NCBI RefSeq assembly: GCF_002803085.1
Contig: NZ_NNBJ01000001.1
Location: forward strand, 866,656 to 930,655
DNA length: 64,000 nt
Source of the DNA: Streptomyces sp. CB01201
GTDB taxonomy: Bacteria; Actinomycetota; Actinomycetes; Streptomycetales; Streptomycetaceae
Direction of reading: 5' to 3'
Every line of letters starts with the position of its first letter. Position 1 is the first letter of the stretch. Under the pieces are notes generated by a model that searched no databases, had not been told where the DNA came from, and worked only from the letters and a program-made list of their open reading frames with translations. The position numbers and the translations under genes were made by a program. Shown here one piece after another: positions 16,280 through 24,469 of this stretch.

Positions 16280-18010
16280 ATGGCCATGGCCGACGCGCTT
16301 TTGTTCAACCCGCACACCTATGACCCGACGCACTTCGACCCCGAGACCCGCAGGCTGCTGCGTGCGACCGTCGACTGGTTCGAGCAGCGCGGCAAGCGCC
16401 GGCTCATCGAGGACTACCGATCGCGGGCCTGGCTCGCCGACTTCCTGGCGTTCTCCGCCAAGGAGGGCCTCTTCGCCACCTTCCTCACTCCGGCCTCCGC
16501 CGCCGGAGAGGGCGAGGGCGACAAGCGCTGGGACACCGCGCGGATCGCCGCCCTCAACGAGATCTTCGGCTTCTACGGCCTCGACTACTGGTACGCGTGG
16601 CAGGTCACCATCCTCGGCCTCGGCCCGGTCTGGCAGAGCGACAACGCCGCCGCCCGCACGCGCGCGGCCGAACTCCTCGACCAGGGCGAGGTATTCGCCT
16701 TCGGCCTGTCCGAGAAGACCCACGGCGCGGACATCTACTCCACCGACATGCTCCTGGAGCCCGACGGCGACGGCGGGTTCCGGGCCACCGGCAGCAAGTA
16801 CTACATCGGCAACGGCAACGCCGCCGGGCTCGTCTCCGTCTTCGGCCGCCGCACCGACGTCGAAGGCCCCGACGGCTATGTCTTCTTCGCCGCCGACAGC
16901 CGCCACGAGGCGTACCACCTGGTGAAGAACGTCGTCGACTCCTCGAAGTACGTCAGCGAGTTCCGTCTGGAGAACTACCCGGTCCGCGCCGAAGACGTCC
17001 TGCACTCCGGCCGGGCCGCCTTCGACGCGGCCCTCAACACGGTCAACGTCGGCAAGTTCAACCTGTGCACAGCCTCGATCGGCATCTGCGAGCACGCGAT
17101 GTACGAGGCCGTCACGCACGCGCAGAACCGCGTTCTGTACGGCCGCCCCGTGACCGCCTTCCCGCATGTGCGGCGGGAGTTGACCGACGCGTACGTACGC
17201 CTGGTGGGCATGAAGCTGTTCAGCGACCGGGCCGTCGACTACTTCCGCTCCGCGGGCCCCGACGACCGCCGCTACCTCCTCTTCAACCCGATGACGAAGA
17301 TGAAGGTGACCACGGAGGGCGAGAAGGTCATCGACCTGATGTGGGACGTGATCGCGGCCAAGGGCTTCGAGAAGGACAACTACTTCGCGCAGGCCGCGAT
17401 CGAGATCCGGGGCCTGCCCAAGCTGGAGGGCACGGTCCACGTCAACCTCGCCCTGATCCTCAAGTTCATGCGCAACCACCTCCTGAACCCCGCGGACTAC
17501 ACGCCCGTCCCGACCCGGCTCGACGCGGCCGACGACGCCTTCCTGTTCCAGCAGGGCCCGGCCCGCGGTCTGGGATCCGTGCGCTTCCACGACTGGCGTA
17601 CGGCCTACGACGCCTTCGCGGAGCTGCCCAACGTGGCCCGCTTCCGCGAACAGGCCGACGCGCTCTGCGCGTTCGTGACCACCGCGGCGCCCGACGAGGA
17701 GCAGAGCCGCGACCTCGACCTGCTCCTCGCCGTCGGCCAGCTGTTCGCCCTGGTCGTGCACGGCCAACTGATCCTGGAGCAGGCCCGTTTGACGGACCTG
17801 GACGCCGACGTGCTCGACGAGCTCTTCGCCGTCCTCGTGCGGGACTTCTCCGCGCACGCCGTCGAGCTGCACGGCAAGGACTCCGCCACGCCGGAGCAGC
17901 AGGGCTGGGCGCTGGGCGCGGTCCGCCGCCCGGTCGTCGACGAGGCCCGCTCGGGCCGGGTCTGGGACCGGGTCGAGGCGCTGTCCGGCACCTACGAGAT
18001 GGCTCCCTGA
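16280..18010 (+). CDS. Acyl-CoA dehydrogenase family flavoprotein
   Basis: The 576-residue protein is longer than a typical 380-400-residue acyl-CoA dehydrogenase. The core shows the family order: helical N-domain, the middle beta-domain with FAFGLSEKTHGADIYSTDM (FAD and substrate contacts) and YYIGNGNAAGLVSVF, then the C-terminal helical domain with NRVLYGRPVTAFPHVR and KGFEKDNYFAQAA. About 150 extra C-terminal residues form another helical region, as in the long ACAD and acyl-CoA oxidase-like forms. It should oxidise an acyl-CoA or a related carboxyl ester, using FAD; the substrate is unknown. It lies downstream of the PadR gene and may be under its control. ATGs at 16280 and 16286 both fit the GGAAAGG signal. 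Confidence 0.85.
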   Translation: MAMADALLFNPHTYDPTHFDPETRRLLRATVDWFEQRGKRRLIEDYRSRAWLADFLAFSAKEGLFATFLTPASAAGEGEGDKRWDTARIAALNEIFGFYGLDYWYAWQVTILGLGPVWQSDNAAARTRAAELLDQGEVFAFGLSEKTHGADIYSTDMLLEPDGDGGFRATGSKYYIGNGNAAGLVSVFGRRTDVEGPDGYVFFAADSRHEAYHLVKNVVDSSKYVSEFRLENYPVRAEDVLHSGRAAFDAALNTVNVGKFNLCTASIGICEHAMYEAVTHAQNRVLYGRPVTAFPHVRRELTDAYVRLVGMKLFSDRAVDYFRSAGPDDRRYLLFNPMTKMKVTTEGEKVIDLMWDVIAAKGFEKDNYFAQAAIEIRGLPKLEGTVHVNLALILKFMRNHLLNPADYTPVPTRLDAADDAFLFQQGPARGLGSVRFHDWRTAYDAFAELPNVARFREQADALCAFVTTAAPDEEQSRDLDLLLAVGQLFALVVHGQLILEQARLTDLDADVLDELFAVLVRDFSAHAVELHGKDSATPEQQGWALGAVRRPVVDEARSGRVWDRVEALSGTYEMAP

Positions 18011-18059
18011 CCGATGCCCCTGCCGCCGGGCGGCCGCTGACGACCGCCCGGCCGGCACC

Positions 18060-19196
18060 TCAGCCGAGGTGGGGATAGTCCGGCAGGGTGATCGAGTTGG
18101 CCGCGCGGCCGAGCTCGTCGGGCGGGGTCCTGCGCTGCTCCGCCGACCGGTTCTGGGCCAGCCGCTGGTTGTCGCGGACGTAGTCCCGCGTCAGATCCTG
18201 GTACCGGGCGAAGGCGGCGCGGTGGTCGTGGGGGTGGTTCGCGAGCTCACCCGCGAGTACATACGCGCCGACCATCGCGATGCTGGTGCCCTGCCCGGAT
18301 CGGGGCGAAGGGCAGTAACCGGCGTCGCCGACCAGCCCTACGCGGCCGTTCGACCAGCGGTCGAGACGGACCTGGCTCATCGAGTCGAAGTAGAAGTCCG
18401 GCGCGTCCCGCATGCTTTCCAGCAGCCGCGGCGTCTCCCAGCCGACGCCGGCGAAACGCTCGGCGAGCATCGACTTCTGCTGGGCGAGGTCGCGGTGGTC
18501 GTAGTCCAGTTCCGGGGAGTCGAAGAGCAGCATCGCCCGCGCCTCGGTGTTCTGCCGTGCGCTGTAGACGCCGACCAGCATGTCGTCTCCGGCGTGATAC
18601 ATCTGCCAGTGGTCGAGGTCCAGGTAGTTCTCCACGCTGAAGATGGCGAGATAACTGCCCAGGAAATGAAGGAAGTCCGACTCCGGGCCGAAGGCCAGCC
18701 TCCGCACCTGGGAGTGCAGTCCGTCCGCGCCGATCACGAGGTCGAAGGCGCGCGGAGGTGTGTGAGCGAAGCGGACCTCCACGGTGTCCTCGTACTGCTC
18801 GACGGAGGTGATGGAATCTCCGAACAGATACTCCGTGCCGTAGCGGCTCGCGTCGAACAGTAAGGTCGTCAGGTCGTCCCGCATGATCTCGACATCGTCG
18901 TTGTCGATCAGGCCGCCGGTCAGGGTGGCCTCGGTGGACCGGGACAGCTCCTCGCCCCGGGCGTCCACGAAGGACATGCCCCGCATGTCGGTCGTGGCGG
19001 CCCGAACCTTGTCCAGCAGCCCCATCCGCTCCACGACGCCCAACGCCGAGCCGCGGATGTCGATGGCCTGCCCACCCCTGCGCAGCCCGGGTGCCCGCTC
19101 CACCACCGTGGGCGTGAATCCGGCCCGCTGCAACCAGTGGGCGAGCGTCAGTCCCGCCACGCTGGCTCCGGATATGAGTACGTTCCTGCTGCTCAT
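18060..19196 (-). CDS. FAD-dependent aromatic-ring monooxygenase (PheA/TetX class)
   Basis: The 378-residue enzyme belongs to the class A flavoprotein monooxygenases. The N-terminal dinucleotide-binding motif reads VLISGASVAGLTLAHWL, the central GADGLHSQVRRLAF segment is the DG motif that contacts FAD and NADPH, and the second FAD motif is GRVGLVGDAGYCPSP. It should hydroxylate an aromatic or polyketide-like substrate with NADPH and oxygen; the closest family members by pattern include TetX-like drug-inactivating enzymes. The ATG at 19196 follows GGGAGAG. It lies downstream of a LysR gene on the same strand, 196 bases away. Confidence 0.9.
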   Translation of the reverse strand: MSSRNVLISGASVAGLTLAHWLQRAGFTPTVVERAPGLRRGGQAIDIRGSALGVVERMGLLDKVRAATTDMRGMSFVDARGEELSRSTEATLTGGLIDNDDVEIMRDDLTTLLFDASRYGTEYLFGDSITSVEQYEDTVEVRFAHTPPRAFDLVIGADGLHSQVRRLAFGPESDFLHFLGSYLAIFSVENYLDLDHWQMYHAGDDMLVGVYSARQNTEARAMLLFDSPELDYDHRDLAQQKSMLAERFAGVGWETPRLLESMRDAPDFYFDSMSQVRLDRWSNGRVGLVGDAGYCPSPRSGQGTSIAMVGAYVLAGELANHPHDHRAAFARYQDLTRDYVRDNQRLAQNRSAEQRRTPPDELGRAANSITLPDYPHLG

Positions 19197-19392
19197 GGCT
19201 CTCCCGGTCTGCTGATGCGGATCGCTGGTGCGCGTCGCTCGGCCGTGCACCGATGCCCGCGGACGCGCCGAGTCCGAGTCTTCGCAAGGGGCTGCCACGT
19301 CCGCAATGCACAGATCGGCAACGAATGGTTGCGTTCCGGGCAATCTGCCGTGGCGCCCCCGCAGGTGGCGCCAGTCGACGGCCGCCGTCCGG

Positions 19393-20244
19393 TCAGGACC
19401 CGTAGACGGCGGTGGCGATCCGGGCGAGCGAGTGGATGAGCGGGGTGGAGGCACTTTCACGCCAGGCGAGCACCAGACGGCTCGGGGGCATGTCGGTCAG
19501 GGGCACCACCGTCAGGCCCTCTCCCGCGGGGTGGTCCAGGGGCATCAGTCCGACGGTGCCGTTCCAGAGGACGGCCTGGCGGCACTCCTGGACGGCTCGT
19601 ACTTCGGGCCCCTCGCGTGGCCGGCCGCCGTTCCAGTAATCCTGCCAGAGCGGGTCGGTGCCCTCCGGAAAGACGAACCAGCGACGATCGGTCAAGTCGG
19701 CTACGGATAGAGCGACTTGACCGGCCAGCGGATCGTCGGCGCGAAGCAGGGCGCCCACCCGGTCGGCGCGGAGCCCGTGGACGGTCAGGCCGGTCTCGTC
19801 GAACGGCCCCCGGGTCAGGGCGACATCGACCGCCCCGGCGTGCAGCCCGCACGTCGGATCGCTCAAGTCGGCCTCGCGCACGTGCACTTCGACGCGTGGA
19901 TGCTGCCGTCGGTAGGCGTCGGCCAGCCGTTTGGCGCGCGGGTCACCGCCGTCACCCAGGATGCCGAGGGTGAGGGTCACGGCTCCGGCCGCCTCGGCCA
20001 CACGCTGGCGTGTCCGCTCCGCCCGGCCGAGCAGGGCACGGGCCTCGTCGAGCAGTACCGCTCCCGCCGGTGTGAGGGCGACCCCCTGCGGAGAGCGGTC
20101 GAGCAGCGCGGCGCCGAGTTCCGTCTCCAACTGCTTGATCGCGCGGCTCAGCGGCGGCTGGCTCAGGTGCAGCCGCCGGGCGGCCCGGCCGAAATGGAGT
20201 TCCTCGGCGACCGCGACGAAATAGCGCAGCGTGCGTAGCTCCAT
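19393..20244 (-). CDS. LysR-family transcriptional regulator
   Basis: The 283-residue protein has the LysR winged helix at residues 1-60 (LRTLRYFVAVAEELHFGRAA and LSQPPLSRAIKQLETELGAAL), followed by a two-lobed effector domain. The start at 20244 is chosen because LysR proteins begin directly with the helix. It is divergent from a cupin gene, and a T-N11-A palindrome sits in the short intergenic region, so the cupin gene is a probable target. The flavin monooxygenase gene downstream may be a second one. The inducer is not known. Confidence 0.93.
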   Translation of the reverse strand: MELRTLRYFVAVAEELHFGRAARRLHLSQPPLSRAIKQLETELGAALLDRSPQGVALTPAGAVLLDEARALLGRAERTRQRVAEAAGAVTLTLGILGDGGDPRAKRLADAYRRQHPRVEVHVREADLSDPTCGLHAGAVDVALTRGPFDETGLTVHGLRADRVGALLRADDPLAGQVALSVADLTDRRWFVFPEGTDPLWQDYWNGGRPREGPEVRAVQECRQAVLWNGTVGLMPLDHPAGEGLTVVPLTDMPPSRLVLAWRESASTPLIHSLARIATAVYGS

Positions 20245-20251
20245 GCTGCGA

Positions 20252-20270
20252 CGATACCCGTCCGGTATCG
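20252..20270. promoter_or_regulatory. LysR box (T-N11-A palindrome)
   Basis: CGATACC (20252-20258) and GGTATCG (20264-20270) form a 7-bp inverted repeat with a 5-base spacer, and the inner ATACC-N5-GGTAT matches the T-N11-A rule exactly. It starts 8 bases upstream of the LysR start and 55 bases upstream of the divergent cupin start. Confidence 0.65.
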
Positions 20271-20324
20271 GTGCCACGAGACGGGTCTTGGACGGTCGCC
20301 GGGCCCGCGCAGTGCAATCGGGGC

Positions 20325-20819
20325 ATGACCTACGAACCGCAGCACAGTGAACTACCCGCCGATCCCGCCGTGTTGGTGGTCGGTCCGGACGACGGCGAGA
20401 CGATCGTCCTGGGCACCACCCGGCTGCGCCTGCTCGAAGACGGCAGCAACACCGGGCACCGCCTCGGGATCGCCGAATCCGTGCTCGCCCCGCACACCCC
20501 CGGCCCGCCGCAGCACCGGCACGCCCAGCACGACGAGGGCTTCTACATCATCTCCGGCACGGTGCGCTTCACCGTCCGGGACCGCGACTACGACGCCTGC
20601 GCCGGCACCCTCGTGATGGTCCCGCCCGGAGCCCCGCACACCTTCGCCAATGTGACCGGTCAACCGGCCGTCATGCTCAGCACGTTCACGCCGGACCTGT
20701 ACGTCCAGTATTTCCGGGACCTCCAGGACATGATCGCCGGCGGTCAGGCGGTGACCCCCGAGGCGACGATCCGAACGATGAGCCGGTACGCCACGGAGCC
20801 CGCCGCCGACTTCGGCTGA
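20325..20819 (+). CDS. Cupin-domain protein (single domain)
   Basis: The 164-residue protein is a small cupin. Motif 1 is read as PQHRHAQHDEGFYIISGTVRF, giving the His and Glu metal ligands, and motif 2 as VMVPPGAPHTFAN. Such proteins bind a divalent metal and act as isomerases, dioxygenases or small-molecule-binding proteins. It is divergent from the LysR regulator and next to a flavin monooxygenase and a mycothiol-dependent enzyme homologue, suggesting a small catabolic or detoxification locus. The specific reaction cannot be told. Confidence 0.88.
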   Translation: MTYEPQHSELPADPAVLVVGPDDGETIVLGTTRLRLLEDGSNTGHRLGIAESVLAPHTPGPPQHRHAQHDEGFYIISGTVRFTVRDRDYDACAGTLVMVPPGAPHTFANVTGQPAVMLSTFTPDLYVQYFRDLQDMIAGGQAVTPEATIRTMSRYATEPAADFG

Positions 20820-20828
20820 GGACGGGGC

Positions 20829-21599
20829 TCAGTAACCGCTCAGCAGGGTCCGGACCCTGCGCAGCTCCTCCGGCCCCGCCGAGCTGCGCCACCGTGACGG
20901 GTCGGCCGGCCGGCGCCCCCACAGCAGCAGGACCCGGGTGGCGGCGTCGCTCTCGATGGTGGCGGTCCCTTCGGGCGGGGCCAGCCGAATGCCGGTGCCC
21001 TCGGCGTCGGCGGTCACGACGACATCGTCGGTGCCGGGGGAGCGCAGCCGCCCCTCGATCCTGCCGTCGGGCCCCAGATCGAGGCCCTTGCTGCCCTTGG
21101 CCAGCAAGGGCCGGCCCACGGACGCCACGCTGTGCTCGGTCATCCAGGGCTCGGTGAGCGCCTGCACCGCCGTGCGGTCGTCGCCGCTCAGGTCCCAGCG
21201 GTGCAGGATCAGCTCCTCCCGCATGTGTTCCGCGAAGAACGGCGCGTTCACCGAGCGACCCGTCCACATGATCTCGGTGTCGGGCGACAGATCGCGTTCG
21301 GCTGCCGCCGCGACCTCGGCGAGCCGCTCGCAACCGCTCATGAACGCCGCCCAGAGGTCGGAGTCGGACATCCGCCGGTAGGGGTCCTCCCGTTCGAAGC
21401 CCCGCGTCTCCACCGGCGCGCCCGAGAGAAACGCCTGGAGGACCCGGGTCAGTTCCTCGGCATTGCCCGTCTGGTGGGCCAGCACGTCCCGTACCGTCCA
21501 CGCCTCGCACCAGGTGCCGTCGTCGGGCCGGTGGGCCCGCACCTCGTGGAGGAAGGGAGCGAGCTCGGGCAGGGCGTCATCGACGTGGGAGGGAATCAC
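20829..21599 (-). CDS. Maleylpyruvate isomerase family mycothiol-dependent enzyme
   Basis: The 256-residue protein has the DinB/MDMPI N-domain four-helix pattern (WTVRDVLAHQTGNAEELT and MREELILHRWDL, which supply the metal-binding His residues) and the small C-terminal alpha/beta domain of the mycothiol-dependent maleylpyruvate isomerase family. Members use mycothiol with a divalent metal for isomerisation or S-transfer, and many are of unknown substrate. It converges on the cupin gene with only nine bases between their stops. Confidence 0.87.
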   Translation of the reverse strand: MIPSHVDDALPELAPFLHEVRAHRPDDGTWCEAWTVRDVLAHQTGNAEELTRVLQAFLSGAPVETRGFEREDPYRRMSDSDLWAAFMSGCERLAEVAAAAERDLSPDTEIMWTGRSVNAPFFAEHMREELILHRWDLSGDDRTAVQALTEPWMTEHSVASVGRPLLAKGSKGLDLGPDGRIEGRLRSPGTDDVVVTADAEGTGIRLAPPEGTATIESDAATRVLLLWGRRPADPSRWRSSAGPEELRRVRTLLSGY

Positions 21600-21875
21600 G
21601 TGCCACGGGTATCCCGAACCGGCACCCCGCCAAACCGGTCGGCCCGAACGACGCCCGGTCGGCTGACGGACCTCACGACCGCCGCCCGCACCCCGGGCCG
21701 GGGCCAGGGCGACCGGCCGGCGATCGGCCCGTACGTACGCGCGATGTCTTCACCCGATCGTGAGTTCCTCCGGCCGAGTACCTGGTGCCTCGCGATTCTG
21801 GAAGGGATGGCATATGACGGGCGTCTTCCGTCCGTGCCGCGGGTGATCCGGCTGTGCCGTGGGTGAGGGGAAGCC

Positions 21876-22151
21876 ATGACAGGGGAAGCGGGACGACGTG
21901 GGGGCCTGGAGGAACACGCGCTCTTATGCGCGGCGGGCCTCGCCGATCTGGCGGTGAGCACCCTGGGCTCGGCCCTGGGAGTCGTGCGGGGGCTGCTGCG
22001 CCGCTCGGACGCCGCCGACCTGGCGGCGGACGCCGAGAACGAACTGCTGGCACGCGGCCGCCTGGTGAGGGACCGGTACGCGGCCGTACCGCCGGCCCAT
22101 CTGGAGGTGCTCGCCCAACACGCTCTGGCTCGGCGGGCCGGCGATGTCTGA
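21876..22151 (+). CDS. Small helical protein, first gene of prenyl synthase operon
   Basis: The 91-residue protein is not a member of a family I recognise. It is predicted to be mostly helical and rich in Ala, Leu and Arg, with an amphipathic hydrophobic central stretch (LADLAVSTLGSALGVVRGLL) and a basic tail (HALARRAGDV). There is no signal peptide. The ATG at 21876 follows GAGGGGAAG. Its stop overlaps the start of the polyprenyl synthase gene by eight bases, so the two are translationally coupled and the protein may be a partner of the synthase. A membrane-associating or regulatory role would fit but is a guess. Confidence 0.75.
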   Translation: MTGEAGRRGGLEEHALLCAAGLADLAVSTLGSALGVVRGLLRRSDAADLAADAENELLARGRLVRDRYAAVPPAHLEVLAQHALARRAGDV

Positions 22152-23196
22152 GCGGTGGGATCCGGCCGCGTTCAAGGCCCGCGTCGACGAGGTGCTGCGC
22201 CAGTTCGTGGCCGCGGAGGCCGAGCAGCTGTCGGCCGTCGACCCCCTACTCGCGCCGGTGGCAGGCCAGTTGGAGGCGGCGGTCGCCGACGGCAAACGGC
22301 TGCGCTCGGCGTTCTGCTACTGGGGCTGGCGCGCGGTGGGGCAGCCCGACAGCGACGCGCTGGTGCGGGCGGCGGCAGCCATGGAACTGGTCCATGCCGC
22401 AGCCGTCGTCCACGACGACCTCATCGACGACAGTCCGTTGCGGCACGGCCGCCCCACGGCACACATCGCGTTGCGGGGAGCCGTGCGCCGGCGGCCACGA
22501 GCCGTCGCGGCCGCGAGATCACTGGCGATGCTGGTCGGCGACCTGCTGATGTCGCTGGCCGGGCAGCTCTTCGCCACCAGCGGCCTGCCCGCCGCCTATC
22601 TGGCGCGGGCCCGCCCGCTGTGGTCGCTGCTCGCCCGGGACCTGATCGCGGGCGAGTGCCTGGAGATCCTGCGCACCGGCACCCCTCCGGACACCTCCGC
22701 CTCGCTGAAGGTGATCCGGTACAAGACCGCCAAGTACACCGTCGAACAGCCCCTGTTGATCGGTGCCGCCCTGGCCGGGGCCGGCGAGCGGCTGCGACAG
22801 GGCTACTCCGCGTACGGGCTGCCGTTGGGCGAGGCCTTCCAGCTGCGGGACGATCTGCTCGGCCTGTTCGGCGACCCGGCGCGCACGGGCAAGGCCAACA
22901 CCGACGATGTGCGCGGCCACCGGCCCACCGCTCTGCTGGCCGAGACCTGGCGCCTGGCCGACGACCGTGACCGGGAGCGCCTCGCCGCACTGCTCGGCCG
23001 CCGCGATCTGGACGAGGAAGGGCTGGCCGAGGTCCGTGCGGTGATGCGGGACCTCAAGGCCCCCGACCGCATCGAGGTGATGATCGGCGAGCGCGTCGAC
23101 GAGGCCCTCACCGTGCTGGACACCCTGAACGCGCCGGCGCCCGCCACCGCTGCCCTGAGCGCACTGGCACGCTCCGCCGCCATCCGTCTGTCCTGA
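22144..23196 (+). CDS. Polyprenyl diphosphate synthase
   Basis: The 350-residue all-alpha enzyme is a trans-isoprenyl diphosphate synthase that condenses IPP with an allylic diphosphate. The first Asp-rich motif is VHDDLIDD (Asp91, 92, 95, 96) followed by RHGRPTAH; the second is LRDDLLGLFGDPARTGKANT, in which the usual third Asp is Gly240, a variation seen in actinobacterial GGPP-type synthases. GDLLMSLAGQ precedes. Chain length cannot be settled: the residues before the first motif (MELVHAAAVV) are small, which would allow a long product. It lies between the small protein gene and an MpaB-family oxygenase gene and is probably the source of the oxygenase substrate. Confidence 0.92.
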   Translation: MSERWDPAAFKARVDEVLRQFVAAEAEQLSAVDPLLAPVAGQLEAAVADGKRLRSAFCYWGWRAVGQPDSDALVRAAAAMELVHAAAVVHDDLIDDSPLRHGRPTAHIALRGAVRRRPRAVAAARSLAMLVGDLLMSLAGQLFATSGLPAAYLARARPLWSLLARDLIAGECLEILRTGTPPDTSASLKVIRYKTAKYTVEQPLLIGAALAGAGERLRQGYSAYGLPLGEAFQLRDDLLGLFGDPARTGKANTDDVRGHRPTALLAETWRLADDRDRERLAALLGRRDLDEEGLAEVRAVMRDLKAPDRIEVMIGERVDEALTVLDTLNAPAPATAALSALARSAAIRLS

Positions 23197-23281
23197 CCCC
23201 CCCCGCGGCAAATCCGTGCGTGCCGCCCCGAGGACTTACCCCACCCGCCGTCGACGACCCTGAAGGACGAGGAGATCTGCC

Positions 23282-24445
23282 ATGACGTACACCGAGGCAT
23301 CGATGGACGCCCTGCGGCAGGCCGGTGACGAGCTCGCCGACGCCACCGTGGCCACGCTCTTCGAGAGGGGAGAGGTGGGCAAGTTCAACACCCTGATGCG
23401 GTACGTCTCCACCGTCGGAGCGCCCCTGCCGGACGGGCTGCCCGACGTGGCGCGGGAGTATCTGCGGGTCACCAGCACGCCGCCGGCCTGGGTGGACTGG
23501 GGCGAGATGGAGCGGGCCCGGCTGTTCTTCGTCGACAACAACGTGCACATCTCGACCGCCCTGTCCTTCGCATCCATGCCGGCCTGCTACGTCGTCCCGC
23601 AGGTGGCGAAGCTCCTGTCGGCCACCCACGGCCTCAAGTACCCCTCCAAACGCATGGCGGAGACGGGCCAGTTCACCGTCTACCTGATGCGGCCCGACGC
23701 CTTCGAGGCGGGCAGCCGGTTCATCCCCGCAGCCCAGAAGGTCCGCCTCCTGCACGCCTCCATCCGCCACCACCTCGAACGCGAGAACCGCTGGGACACG
23801 GAGGCGCTCGGCACGCCGATCCCCCAGGAGGACATGATCGGCGGGCAGATGTTCTTCTCGCTGCTCGTCCTGGACAGCCTGCACCGGCTCGGCATCCACA
23901 TGTCCACGGAAGGCGCCGAGGCGTACTACTACGCCTGGCGTGTGGTCGGCGCGATGCTCGGCATCGACCAGGGCGCCGTCCCCAAGTCCCTCGACGAGGC
24001 ACGGGAGTTCCTCGATCTGTACATGGTGCGGCACATGGCGCCCTCCGAGGAGGGCGCCGAGCTGACCCGGCAGCTCATCGACCTCTATGAGGAGATCGTG
24101 CCCGGCACCTTCTTCGACCCGATCGTCTCCGCGCTCATCCGCCACCTCGTCGGCGACACCTGCGCCGACTGGCTCCAGGTGCCGCGCACCCGCTGGGACA
24201 CCGTGGTCAAGGCCGTGCCGCACCTCCTGGGCGTACTGGAGACGATCGAGGACCGCTCCCCGCTCGGGGCCTGGGCGCTCGACCGCCTCGGCCACCTCAC
24301 CGCCGTCCTCGAACTGTCCTCGCTCACCCGTGGCCGCGTCATGCACTACGCCATTCCGGAGCAGCTCAAGAAGGACTTCGGCGTCGACGGATCGGTGCCC
24401 CGCACGCACCGGTGGACGCCGCCGCCCGCCACCGTCGCTCCCTGA
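23282..24445 (+). CDS. MpaB/Lcp-type oxygenase (DUF2236 family)
   Basis: The 387-residue protein belongs to the oxygenase MpaB / latex clearing protein family, haem b enzymes that cleave or oxidise isoprenoid chains. Family patterns are AQKVRLLHASIRHHL (the conserved Arg and His helix), GTPIPQEDMIGGQMFF and YYYAWRVVGAMLGI. There is no signal peptide, unlike secreted rubber-degrading Lcp, so the substrate is probably intracellular. It begins 85 bases after the polyprenyl synthase with GAGGAGA before the ATG, and is likely in the same operon, suggesting that it acts on the prenyl product. The reaction is inferred from family and context. Confidence 0.85.
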   Translation: MTYTEASMDALRQAGDELADATVATLFERGEVGKFNTLMRYVSTVGAPLPDGLPDVAREYLRVTSTPPAWVDWGEMERARLFFVDNNVHISTALSFASMPACYVVPQVAKLLSATHGLKYPSKRMAETGQFTVYLMRPDAFEAGSRFIPAAQKVRLLHASIRHHLERENRWDTEALGTPIPQEDMIGGQMFFSLLVLDSLHRLGIHMSTEGAEAYYYAWRVVGAMLGIDQGAVPKSLDEAREFLDLYMVRHMAPSEEGAELTRQLIDLYEEIVPGTFFDPIVSALIRHLVGDTCADWLQVPRTRWDTVVKAVPHLLGVLETIEDRSPLGAWALDRLGHLTAVLELSSLTRGRVMHYAIPEQLKKDFGVDGSVPRTHRWTPPPATVAP

Positions 24446-24469
24446 ACGGGCCGATGGGCTCGCGGTCGC

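Noticed and set aside
22144..23196. Family 2 encapsulin cargo-type polyprenyl transferase
   Set aside because: No encapsulin shell gene is nearby and the protein lacks the long disordered N-terminal extension expected for such cargo.
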